A DNA stretch of 5,476 nucleotides, from contig JAHDBX010000148.1 of the NCBI GenBank assembly GCA_020630145.1, positions 1 through 5,476 on the forward strand, read 5' to 3'. The position numbers were made by a program, and so were the translations under genes. The stretch's first letter is position 1; each line of letters starts with the position of its first letter. The stretch is from Gammaproteobacteria bacterium (lineage in GTDB: Bacteria > Pseudomonadota > Gammaproteobacteria > HTCC5015). Shown piece by piece: positions 1-5,476 of this stretch. The notes under the pieces were generated by a model. That model saw only the letters and a program-made list of their open reading frames with translations. It had not been told where the DNA came from and made no database searches.

Positions 1-143
1 ATGAAAAGGCGACATTGGAAGTGGTTGGTGCCGAATTGGGTGTCACGCGTGAGCGTGTTCGTCAAATACAGATAGAAACACTTAAACGCCTGCGACGTCT
101 GTTAGAAAGTAAAGGTTTTTCACTTGAAACGCTGTTAAAGTGA
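1..143 (+). CDS. rpoS: RNA polymerase sigma factor, RpoS-like, C-terminal end only (5' partial)
   Basis: Only the last 46 complete codons are in the window, in the frame beginning at base 3; the two bases before it end a further codon. The peptide runs from [13 protein letters not shown] through TRERVRQIQ to the end [16 protein letters not shown] is the recognition helix of sigma-70 region 4.2, which binds the -35 element. The tail after the helix-turn-helix ([20 protein letters not shown]) is short and matches the RpoS style (ending like NIEALFRE in E. coli). RpoD usually ends in a different motif (SRSEVLRSFL-like). The protein would be the stationary-phase/general stress sigma factor, acting with core RNA polymerase. 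The sigma-70 family is certain; the RpoS assignment is likely but rests on a short tail. The rest of the gene lies left of the window. Confidence 0.85.
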   Translation, partial: EKATLEVVGAELGVTRERVRQIQIETLKRLRRLLESKGFSLETLLK

Positions 144-274
144 AAATAGCTGACTTTTATTTCTTATTCGCGTTTTAAGCGCAAATTTATTTCCCTAAAC
201 TGTCAATTTTTACCGAAAAACAGGCATAATACGCACTTTTAATTTCAGGCCTAGGTAGGGTCTTGGTATTTGCC
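144..274 (+). other. Intergenic gap between the sigma factor gene and alaC
   Basis: This 131-bp AT-rich spacer has no convincing open frame. Just after the sigma factor stop, GCG and CGC around 170-182 can form only a 3-4 bp stem, too weak to call a terminator. Runs of T and A surround it. The right half holds a candidate promoter and the alaC ribosome-binding region. No run of threonine or isoleucine codons suggesting an attenuator peptide was seen here. Confidence 0.6.
200..230 (+). promoter_or_regulatory. Candidate sigma-70-type promoter for alaC-hom-thrC
   Basis: CATAAT at 225-230 matches the -10 consensus TATAAT in five of six bases. The best upstream partner is CTGTCA at 200-205, which matches TTGACA in four of six bases. 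The spacer is 19 bp, longer than the usual 17. Transcription would start near 237, giving a leader of about 38 bases before the ATG at 275. The -10 is reasonable and the -35 weak. It is supported mainly by its position in front of a three-gene same-strand cluster. Confidence 0.35.
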
Positions 275-1471
275 ATGCATAATGAATTTCCACGTATAAA
301 ACGCTTGCCCCCTTATGTTTTTAATATTGTAAATGATTTAAAAGCCGAAGCCCGAGCCCGTGGTGAAGATATTATTGATTTTGGTCTGGGTAACCCTGAT
401 CAACCTACCCCAGATCATATTGTTGAAAAGTTGGTAGAAACCGCAAGACGCCCGGATACACACCGCTATTCAGCCTCAAAGGGTATTCCACGCTTACGTC
501 GTGCAATCGCTAACTGGTACAAGAACAAATATGATGTTGATGTAGACCCTGAGACTGAAGCCATTGTTACCATTGGTTCTAAAGAAGGTTTAGCGCACTT
601 AGCATTGGCGACTTTAGGGCCTGGCGACGCAGTTTTAGTGCCTAACCCTGCCTATCCAATACATCCGTATGGGATAGTCATTGCAGGTGCGGATATACGT
701 CATGTGCCTTGTCATCGCGGCGTTAACTTCTTTGAAGAGCTGGAAAAAGCGATAAAAGACAGTTACCCAAAGCCAAAAATGCTGATATTGAACTTCCCGG
801 GCAATCCAACTTCGGAATGTGTTGAGCTAGAGTTCTTTGAAAAGGTCGTAGAAATCGCTAAAAAGAATGAAATTTGGGTGGTACAAGATCTTGCTTATGC
901 AGAAATCGTATATGACGATTATGAAGCGCCATCTATTTTACAAGTACCCGGCGCTAAAGATGTGGCCGTTGAGTTTTATTCATTGTCTAAAAGCTACAAT
1001 ATGCCGGGCTGGCGCGTTGGTTTTATGTGCGGTAACCCTACATTGGTTAATGCTTTGGCAAGAATTAAATCTTATTTAGATTACGGTACCTTTACACCTA
1101 TTCAAGTAGCTGCTATTGCTGCTTTGGAAGGTGACCAGTCTTGTGTAGCAGAGATTCGTGAGCGTTATAAGTCTCGCCGCGATGTCTTATGTGAAGGCTT
1201 GCATGCAGCTGGCTGGATGGTAGACATACCGAAAGCAACTATGTTTGTTTGGGCGAAAATACCTGAAGAATATAGTGAGATGGGGTCTTTAGAGTTCGCT
1301 AAAAAGTTATTGAAGGATGCCAAGGTAGCCGTTTCGCCAGGTGTAGGTTTTGGTGAATATGGCGATGACTATGTGCGTTTTAGTTTGATAGAAAACAAGC
1401 ACCGTACTCGCCAAGCTGTTCGAGGTATTAAAGAAATGTTCCGTAAAGATAAAACAGTTAAAGAGAAATAG
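275..1471 (+). CDS. alaC: Alanine transaminase AlaC (class I/II PLP-dependent aminotransferase)
   Basis: This is a 398-residue cytosolic, PLP-dependent enzyme that, by family, transfers the amino group between glutamate and pyruvate to make alanine. Numbered from the ATG at 275, the aminotransferase landmarks are in order: RLPPYVF near the N-terminus, [12 protein letters not shown], the ring-stacking region [19 protein letters not shown] with N177, D205 and Y208 in VVQDLAYAE, the Schiff-base lysine K239 in [15 protein letters not shown], and the carboxylate-binding arginine R368 in [11 protein letters not shown]. Length is normal for the family and nothing is missing. An in-frame TTG at 263 would add four residues. 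I prefer ATG 275 because [16 protein letters not shown] aligns with known AlaC N-termini. The Shine-Dalgarno evidence is ambiguous: AGG at 253-255 suits the TTG, while AGGG at 257-260 is 14 bases from the ATG. The gene stops 8 bp before hom, so the two are very likely cotranscribed. The exact substrate is inferred from family resemblance. Confidence 0.9.
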   Translation: MHNEFPRIKRLPPYVFNIVNDLKAEARARGEDIIDFGLGNPDQPTPDHIVEKLVETARRPDTHRYSASKGIPRLRRAIANWYKNKYDVDVDPETEAIVTIGSKEGLAHLALATLGPGDAVLVPNPAYPIHPYGIVIAGADIRHVPCHRGVNFFEELEKAIKDSYPKPKMLILNFPGNPTSECVELEFFEKVVEIAKKNEIWVVQDLAYAEIVYDDYEAPSILQVPGAKDVAVEFYSLSKSYNMPGWRVGFMCGNPTLVNALARIKSYLDYGTFTPIQVAAIAALEGDQSCVAEIRERYKSRRDVLCEGLHAAGWMVDIPKATMFVWAKIPEEYSEMGSLEFAKKLLKDAKVAVSPGVGFGEYGDDYVRFSLIENKHRTRQAVRGIKEMFRKDKTVKEK

Positions 1472-1479
1472 AGATAAGA

Positions 1480-2781
1480 ATGCGTGCAATAAATATAGGA
1501 ATTTTAGGTTTAGGTGTTGTTGGTAGCGGCACTGTTGAAATAGTCAATCGTAATCGTGAAGAGATCACACGCAGACTAGGTTGTGAAATTAACGTAACAC
1601 AAGGTTCAGCGCGTTCAACAAATAAACCTGCTCTAGAAAAGTTTGATATTGATATTACAACAGATTCATATGCTGTGATTAATAACCCTGATATTGATAT
1701 TGTTGCTGAGTTAATTGGCGGTACTACATTGGCAAAAGAGCTCGTGTTAGCTGCAATTGCTAAAGGTAAGCATGTTGTAACTGCTAATAAGGCATTAATT
1801 GCTTTACACGGAAATGAAATTTTCGCTGCGGCTAAAGCGCAGGGTGTACGCGTTGCTTATGAAGCATCTGTTGCTGGTGGCATACCGGTTATAAAAGCGA
1901 TTCGCGAAGGTTTAACAGCGAATAAAATTGACTGGTTAGTTGGGATTATCAATGGTACGGGCAATTTCATTTTGACTGAAATGCGTGACAAAGGCCGTTC
2001 TTTTGAAGATGTACTAAAAGAAGCACAAGCCTTGGGTTATGCTGAAGCTGATCCAACTTTTGATGTCGAAGGTATTGATGCCGCACATAAACTAACCATA
2101 CTCGGTTCGATAGCTTTTGGTATTCCGCTTAATTTTGAAAAGACGTATACAGAAGGCATTTCTACAATCAGTACTGATGATGTAGAGTATGCGAAAGAAT
2201 TGGGCTATGAAATTAAACACCTAGGTATTGCAAGAAAAGTCGATGCAGGTATCGAAATGCGTGTGCATCCTACTTTAGTGCCTGACAAGCAACTGATTGC
2301 AAATGTTAATGGTGTAATGAATGCAGTGATGGTAATGGCCGATGCTGTTGGCCCAACAATGTACTACGGTGCAGGAGCAGGTTCTGAACCTACTGCCTCG
2401 GCTGTTGTAGCTGATATCGTAGATGTTGTACGTTATATGAAGACTGAAGAAGTTCGTCAAGTGCCATATTTAGCGTATCAAACTGATGCACTTGAAGCGC
2501 AGCAAATTGTTGCTATTGATGATGTGCAGTCGGCATATTACTTACGTTTTCATGCAGAAGACAAGTCAGGTGTTATGGCTGATATCACAGCGTTATTTGC
2601 GGCGGAAGATGTGAGTATAGAAGCTGTTGTGCAGAAAGAAGCTGTGTCAGATGTTTCACCAATATTGATGTTGACGAATGTAGTGAAAGAGCGAGCTATT
2701 AATAGTTTGATAGAAAAGCTAAGTGCTCTTGGTTCAATCACATCGAAAGTCGTGCGTATTAGGGTTGAGCATTTACAATAA
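1480..2781 (+). CDS. hom: Homoserine dehydrogenase, monofunctional, with C-terminal ACT domain
   Basis: The 433-residue protein reduces aspartate 4-semialdehyde to homoserine with NAD(P)H, the branch point toward threonine and methionine. The N-terminal Rossmann domain carries GLGVVG at residues 10-15. TANK at 101-104 supplies conserved K104. GTGNFI lies at 159-164. The family signature spans about 182-204 (AQALGYAEADPTFD, then VEGIDAAHK), with catalytic-region D200 and K204. From about residue 352 to 430 an ACT domain (AYYLRFHAEDKSGVMADITA onward) probably senses threonine, as in related enzymes. The end, VRIRVEHLQ, closely resembles Pseudomonas Hom. No aspartokinase domain is fused, unlike E. 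coli ThrA. Start: the ATG is 8 bp after the alaC stop, and AGAGA (1470-1474) overlaps that stop codon with a 5-base gap to the ATG, which suggests translational coupling. Length is typical and no lesion is seen. Confidence 0.96.
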   Translation: MRAINIGILGLGVVGSGTVEIVNRNREEITRRLGCEINVTQGSARSTNKPALEKFDIDITTDSYAVINNPDIDIVAELIGGTTLAKELVLAAIAKGKHVVTANKALIALHGNEIFAAAKAQGVRVAYEASVAGGIPVIKAIREGLTANKIDWLVGIINGTGNFILTEMRDKGRSFEDVLKEAQALGYAEADPTFDVEGIDAAHKLTILGSIAFGIPLNFEKTYTEGISTISTDDVEYAKELGYEIKHLGIARKVDAGIEMRVHPTLVPDKQLIANVNGVMNAVMVMADAVGPTMYYGAGAGSEPTASAVVADIVDVVRYMKTEEVRQVPYLAYQTDALEAQQIVAIDDVQSAYYLRFHAEDKSGVMADITALFAAEDVSIEAVVQKEAVSDVSPILMLTNVVKERAINSLIEKLSALGSITSKVVRIRVEHLQ

Positions 2782-2788
2782 GTAAATA

Positions 2789-2809
2789 AAGCCATTATTG
2801 TGTTGGCTT
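2789..2809 (+). other. Small hairpin in the hom-thrC spacer
   Basis: AAGCCA (2789-2794) and TGGCTT (2804-2809) form a perfect 6-bp stem with a 9-base loop, 7 bases after the hom stop codon. The bases after it (AAGCATATTAAAG) are not a T-tract, so it is not a standard intrinsic terminator. It could protect the hom 3' end or tune thrC expression, but a 6-bp stem can also arise by chance. The rest of the 72-bp spacer is AT-rich and ends in the purine-rich thrC ribosome-binding site. Confidence 0.3.
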
Positions 2810-2853
2810 AAGCATATTAAAGATTAATAGATAAGAGTAAAGAAGAGAGCATC

Positions 2854-3984
2854 ATGCAATTTAAAACACGTTACACAGGCTTAATTGACCGTTACCGCGA
2901 TTTTTTACCGATAACTGATAGTACGCCTATTGTTAGTTTGGGTGAAGGTAATACGCCATTAATTAAATTAAACAATATCGTAAAAGATTTAAATACGGCT
3001 TGTGAAATTTATGTAAAGTATGAAGGCTTAAATCCAACGGGTTCGTTTAAAGATCGTGGCATGACCATGGCTGTAACGAAAGCTTTTGAAGCTGGTAGCA
3101 AGGCTATCATTTGTGCATCAACGGGTAATACTTCAGCGGCTGCTGCTGCTTATGCGGCACGCGCAGGTATTAAGGCCTTTGTGTTAATACCCGAAGGTAA
3201 AATTGCTATGGGCAAATTGGCGCAAGCAATGATGCACGGTGCGATGATTATGCAAATTAAAGGCAACTTTGATGATGGCATGCAACTAGTAAAAGAGATC
3301 GGTGAAAAAGCGCCTGTAGATATTGTTAACTCAATTAACCCATATCGTATTCAAGGCCAAAAAACGATTGCCTTTGAAATTGTTGAAGAGTTGGGTCAAG
3401 CACCTGATTACCATGCTTTGCCAGTGGGTAATGCGGGTAATATTACGGCGCACTGGATAGGTTATAGCGAAGCAGCAAATAAAAATACGAAGTCATGTGC
3501 ATTGTGTAAAGATGATGGTGGTTGTACATATCATGGTACGCCATTGGTGAGTGGCCGACCTAAAATGTTAGGTTATCAAGCAGCTGGCGCAGCACCCTTT
3601 ATGCGTGGCGGCCCTGTAGCAAACCCGGAAACGGTTGCAACTGCGATTCGAATTGGTAACCCACAGTCATGGGACTTTGCTTTAGCGGCTAAAGAAGAGT
3701 CGGGTGGTTGGATAGATGAATGTACAGATGCAGAGATTTTGGCTGCGCAAAAAATGTTGGCAGAACGTGAAGGTGTATTTTGTGAGCCCGCATCTGCTAC
3801 TTCATTAGCCGGTGTTATTAAAGATATTAAAGCAGGCAAATTAAAAGAAGGTAAAATTGTTTGTACCTTAACAGGGCATGGTTTAAAAGACCCTGATATT
3901 GCTATACAACAATCTAGTACAGATCCACTTACTATTCCTGCCGAGTTTAATGCTGTGCAAGATGCTATTTTATCGAACTTATAA
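2854..3984 (+). CDS. thrC: Threonine synthase, short type, with Cys/His-rich insertion
   Basis: This 376-residue PLP enzyme converts O-phospho-L-homoserine to threonine, the last step of the pathway. It belongs to the short (Thermus/Bacillus-like) form rather than the roughly 430-470-residue E. coli/yeast form. Visible landmarks are LGEGNTPLI at 29-37, the PLP lysine K66 in PTGSFKDRGM, STGNTSAAAAAY at 89-100 with N92, the phosphate-binding loop VGNAGN at 191-196, YQAAGAAPFMRGGPV, ATAIRIGNPQSW, CEPASA at 310-315 and LTGHGLKDP at 339-347. Between WIGYSEA and RPKMLGY is a stretch about 19 residues longer than in Thermus ThrC as I recall it. It carries C215, C218, C224 and H227 (CALCKDDGGCTYH), which looks like a small metal site or redox cysteine cluster. 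The ATG is preceded by a strong purine-rich site, AGAAGAGAG (2841-2849), with a 4-base gap. It follows hom on the same strand, so threonine-branch co-expression is expected. Confidence 0.95.
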   Translation: MQFKTRYTGLIDRYRDFLPITDSTPIVSLGEGNTPLIKLNNIVKDLNTACEIYVKYEGLNPTGSFKDRGMTMAVTKAFEAGSKAIICASTGNTSAAAAAYAARAGIKAFVLIPEGKIAMGKLAQAMMHGAMIMQIKGNFDDGMQLVKEIGEKAPVDIVNSINPYRIQGQKTIAFEIVEELGQAPDYHALPVGNAGNITAHWIGYSEAANKNTKSCALCKDDGGCTYHGTPLVSGRPKMLGYQAAGAAPFMRGGPVANPETVATAIRIGNPQSWDFALAAKEESGGWIDECTDAEILAAQKMLAEREGVFCEPASATSLAGVIKDIKAGKLKEGKIVCTLTGHGLKDPDIAIQQSSTDPLTIPAEFNAVQDAILSNL

Positions 3985-3996
3985 AACTATGCGAAA

Positions 3997-4176
3997 ATGA
4001 TTAGATTTTTTATCATCTTATTTGCTGCTGTTATGATGTTCGCTGCGGGACGATTTGTTTTCAATCGTCCCGAGCAAAAAGTTTTTCGGCTAATATGTTA
4101 TGGCCTTGCTGCTGTGCTGGGTATTTCGTTTCTTTATATTTCTATATTGGCTATGTTTTTAGGTGAGTCGATATAG
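3997..4176 (+). CDS. Possible small two-helix membrane protein, unrecognised
   Basis: An ATG frame of 59 codons starts 12 bp after the thrC stop and ends in TAG. I do not recognise the protein. Its sequence gives two hydrophobic stretches: residues 3-18 (RFFIILFAAVMMFAAG) and about 32-55 (LICYGLAAVLGISFLYISIL and on). A short basic loop with R19, R24, E26, K28 and R31 joins them. By the positive-inside rule the loop would be cytoplasmic and both termini periplasmic. No clear Shine-Dalgarno site is seen, though a 3-codon ATG frame (3989-4000) stops across its start codon and could couple it to readthrough from thrC. Its last 43 bases overlap the 3' end of the convergent aat gene. Against it: T-rich DNA readily encodes F/I/L-rich peptides, and a perfect hairpin sits in the loop codons, so the stretch might be only a thrC 3' region. 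Confidence 0.5.
   Translation: MIRFFIILFAAVMMFAAGRFVFNRPEQKVFRLICYGLAAVLGISFLYISILAMFLGESI
4046..4072. terminator. Perfect 10-bp stem-loop between thrC and aat, possible terminator
   Basis: CGGGACGATT (4046-4055) and AATCGTCCCG (4063-4072) are perfect reverse complements around a 7-base loop, TGTTTTC. The stem is GC-rich at its base. It lies 61 bp past the thrC stop and 61 bp past the aat stop on the other strand, about midway between the convergent genes, as a shared terminator would. There is no immediate T-tract on either strand: on the plus strand TTTTT comes only at 4082-4086, after AGCAAAAAG. It may therefore be a non-canonical bidirectional terminator or an mRNA 3'-end protecting structure. 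It also falls within the inter-helix codons of the small frame at 3997-4176. Confidence 0.55.
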
Positions 4177-4811
4177 CGTTTTATTTCTTGTAGAAATTTT
4201 TCTCTATGAATAAGTTTGCCTCCCATACTAGCTAAATGCTCAGTGTGGAATTGGCAGTCAATCAACTCAATACCTAAATGTTGCGTAGCAAATATTAATG
4301 CTGCTTTTGAAGCATTGCTTACTTTGCTAAACATTGACTCGCCGAAAAATACAGCGCCTAGGTGTACGCCATAAACGCCTCCTACTAGATTATTATCTTG
4401 CCAACATTCTACAGAGCTAGCATGCCCGTGTTTGTGTAGCTGTGTATAGGCCTTTATCATATTATCGTCTATCCAAGTACCACTTTCATTTGTGCGAGGC
4501 TGGCTACATGCCTGCATTACCTCTGTAAATGCGGTATTAATTCGAAATTCAAAAGGCGGGTATTTTAAAAAGCGTTTCATGCTGCGAGAAATATGAATCG
4601 TCTCGCTATAAATAACCATGCGTTGGCTGGGTGTCCACCATAAAATAGGCTCGCCGGGGTTATACCATGGAAAGATGCCTAGTTTATAGGCAGATAATAA
4701 TCGCTCTAATGACAGGTCCCCCCCAGCAGCGAGTAAACCGTCTGGCTCATCTAGGGCAGAGGAATGAGCTGGGAAGTCTATTGGTGTTGTTTGATTAAGC
4801 CAAGGAACCAT
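4134..4811 (-). CDS. aat: Leucyl/phenylalanyl-tRNA--protein transferase
   Basis: This 225-residue cytosolic enzyme transfers Leu or Phe from charged tRNA to proteins with N-terminal Lys or Arg, marking them for ClpS/ClpAP degradation. Family motifs appear in order: FPAHSSALDEPDGLLAAGGD (13-32), GIFPWY with W49 at the same position as in E. coli, PILWWTP (55-61), HISRSMKRF (73-81), GTWI with W113, HGHASSVE, GESMFS with E158, and LIDCQ (183-187) with D185 and Q187, matching the E. coli catalytic-site residues D186 and Q188. The frame stays open upstream to a GTG at 4883, but those 24 extra residues resemble nothing in the family. The ATG at 4811 gives MVPWLNQTTPIDFP, which fits known N-termini, so I chose it although no good Shine-Dalgarno site precedes it. 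Length is close to the 234 residues of E. coli Aat. It is convergent with thrC and unrelated to the threonine genes. Confidence 0.94.
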   Translation of the reverse strand: MVPWLNQTTPIDFPAHSSALDEPDGLLAAGGDLSLERLLSAYKLGIFPWYNPGEPILWWTPSQRMVIYSETIHISRSMKRFLKYPPFEFRINTAFTEVMQACSQPRTNESGTWIDDNMIKAYTQLHKHGHASSVECWQDNNLVGGVYGVHLGAVFFGESMFSKVSNASKAALIFATQHLGIELIDCQFHTEHLASMGGKLIHREKFLQEIKRYIDSPKNIANIEI

Positions 4812-4936
4812 GTTTGAGCCAGAAAAGTAACCGTTGATCGCTATAAACGAAGCATACAGGCATAATTTTTCATTAGTAATCACATAAGTGTTTATAATAT
4901 TTATATATGCTAACTTATTGAGTTTACTAAATATTG
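4812..4936. other. Divergent AT-rich spacer between aat and the secreted-protein gene
   Basis: This 125-bp gap must hold the starts of transcription for aat (leftward) and for the right-end gene (rightward). TATAAT at 4893-4898 is a perfect -10 hexamer on the plus strand, but no good -35 lies 16-18 bp upstream of it. The complementary strand across 4885-4910 is also rich in TATAAA/ATATATA-type sequences that could serve aat. The region is too AT-rich to single out either promoter. I see no binding-site palindrome in it. Confidence 0.4.
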
Positions 4937-5476
4937 TTGACTATAAGTAAAAATAAATTCTTTTTCTTGTCATTTTTATTAATGACAATATTTGCTATAC
5001 CTACAGCTTTTTCAGCGCCTGGTGATATATTATTTTCTGATGATTTTCAAGACGGTACTTTAGCGGCTTGGACAACGCCAGCTGCTACTGCTGCGTTTGC
5101 TGGCGTAGATAATTTAACATCCAGTACAGGTGAAGGTGGTGCTGGTTTGTCTATGTTTACCTTTGGTACTGATGTGACTGTCACATCTCCTGCTATTAAT
5201 GCTGCGGTCGGTGGAGCCCGTGTAGATGCTTGGGTGAGAAAAGGAGATGATGGCTTTAGTGAGGACCCCGAAGGTGCGGAAGACTTAGAATTTGAATATT
5301 GGTCAAGTGCTGGAACATGGGAGTTGATCCAAGCATTTGATGCAACAAATTTAGCGGATGGAGCCGTTACTTTAGTATCATTTCAATTGCCTGCTGATGG
5401 TTTACATGGTTTTTTACAATTACGCTTTCATCAATTGGCAGGCAGTGGTGACAGAGGGGCGGCGCCTGGCTGGGAT
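4937..5476 (+). CDS. Exported protein with N-terminal beta-sandwich-like domain (3' partial)
   Basis: 180 codons are present before the frame leaves the window. From the TTG at 4937 the protein starts MTISKNK, then a hydrophobic core of about 15-18 residues (FFFLSFLLMTIFAIP), then TAFSAPGD, a classic Sec signal peptide with cleavage likely near residues 24-27 (AFS|A or AFSA|P). The mature part (SDDFQDGTLAAWTTP, VTSPAIN, ARVDAWVRKGDDGFSEDPEG, DLEFEYWSSAGTWELI, LRFHQLAGSG) has the alternating strand pattern and the 'DDF...L..W' opening of MAM/laminin-G-like jelly-roll modules in large surface or secreted proteins. Some MshQ-like pilus-associated proteins open this way; that resemblance is from memory. 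An adjacent TTG at 4934 is an alternative start. The ATG at 4982 would cut off the basic n-region and half of the signal core, so I consider it unlikely. No strong Shine-Dalgarno site is visible. Mature function is not established. Confidence 0.75.
   Translation, partial: MTISKNKFFFLSFLLMTIFAIPTAFSAPGDILFSDDFQDGTLAAWTTPAATAAFAGVDNLTSSTGEGGAGLSMFTFGTDVTVTSPAINAAVGGARVDAWVRKGDDGFSEDPEGAEDLEFEYWSSAGTWELIQAFDATNLADGAVTLVSFQLPADGLHGFLQLRFHQLAGSGDRGAAPGWD
4967..4988. repeat. Inverted repeat inside signal-peptide codons
   Basis: TTGTCATT (4967-4974) and AATGACAA (4981-4988) are perfect 8-base reverse complements with a 6-base spacer, TTTATT. The element overlaps the hydrophobic core of the signal peptide and includes the internal ATG at 4982. 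It could be an RNA hairpin near the translation start or a dyad operator. AT-rich dyads of this size can also occur by chance. Confidence 0.35.

Noticed and set aside
263..274. TTG at 263 as the start of alaC
   Set aside because: It would add only MVFA before a Met that aligns well with known AlaC N-termini. A nearby AGG makes it possible, so it is kept as an alternative in the alaC entry.
144..274. Threonine attenuator leader peptide upstream of the operon
   Set aside because: No short frame with a run of Thr/Ile codons and no terminator/antiterminator pair were seen before alaC.
867..1079. 70-codon plus-strand frame inside alaC
   Set aside because: It lies wholly inside a clear enzyme gene in another frame and shows no domain or motif.
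1307..1489. Minus-strand 60-codon frame at the alaC-hom junction
   Set aside because: It is antisense to the alaC 3' end and the hom start, with low-complexity Phe-rich sequence and no supporting signals.
1642..1701. Repeated TGATATTGATATT in hom
   Set aside because: Two copies about 45 bp apart simply encode two Asp-Ile-Asp-Ile motifs in the protein; there is no sign of a mobile or regulatory repeat.
2275..2460. Minus-strand frame within hom
   Set aside because: It is antisense to strongly conserved Hom codons, rich in Cys/His/Tyr as expected of a shadow frame, and has no recognisable motif.
2550..2795. Minus-strand 81-codon frame over the hom 3' end
   Set aside because: It is antisense to the ACT-domain codons, with no ribosome-binding site or family resemblance.
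3576..3839. Minus-strand 87-codon frame within thrC
   Set aside because: It is opposite to conserved ThrC motifs (YQAAGAAP to EPASA), and its Ala/Ser/Pro-rich composition is a by-product of those codons.
4812..4883. N-terminal extension of aat from a GTG at 4883
   Set aside because: The 24 extra residues resemble nothing in Aat proteins, no ribosome-binding site precedes the GTG, and the ATG at 4811 gives the expected family N-terminus with W49 at the E. coli position.

Overview
The window looks like ordinary core chromosome of a marine-type gammaproteobacterium. The coding DNA is moderately AT-rich (GC roughly low 40s percent by eye, not computed). The homoserine dehydrogenase closely resembles the Pseudomonas type as I remember it, including the C-terminal VRIRVEHL. 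Aat, AlaC and the RpoS-like sigma factor tail all fit Gammaproteobacteria, perhaps the Cellvibrionales side; this placement is inference.

Layout, left to right. The last 46 codons of a sigma factor (region 4.2 helix-turn-helix, RpoS-like) end at 143. A 131-bp AT-rich gap with a weak candidate promoter follows. Then come three same-strand amino-acid genes: alaC (alanine/glutamate aminotransferase), hom (homoserine dehydrogenase) 8 bp later, and thrC (threonine synthase) after a 72-bp spacer with a small hairpin. Next is a short unrecognised two-helix membrane-protein frame of 59 codons (3997-4176). It contains a perfect 10-bp stem-loop, and its 3' end overlaps the convergent aat gene (leucyl/phenylalanyl-tRNA--protein transferase). 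A 125-bp AT-rich divergent spacer leads to a secreted protein that starts at a TTG codon and runs off the right edge.

How the genes work together. Hom reduces aspartate semialdehyde to homoserine and ThrC makes threonine from O-phosphohomoserine, so hom-thrC is a threonine-branch unit. AlaC supplies amino-group exchange between pyruvate/alanine and glutamate/2-oxoglutarate. No homoserine kinase or aspartokinase is present here; both must be encoded elsewhere. Aat belongs to the N-degron (ClpS/ClpAP) pathway and is functionally separate. The end gene is probably a cell-surface or extracellular beta-sandwich protein.

I found no mobile element, CRISPR array, tRNA, rRNA or defence system, and nothing I would call a new biological system. 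The points most worth a second look are a Cys/His-rich insertion in ThrC, the small membrane-protein frame with its embedded hairpin, and the TTG-started exported protein.
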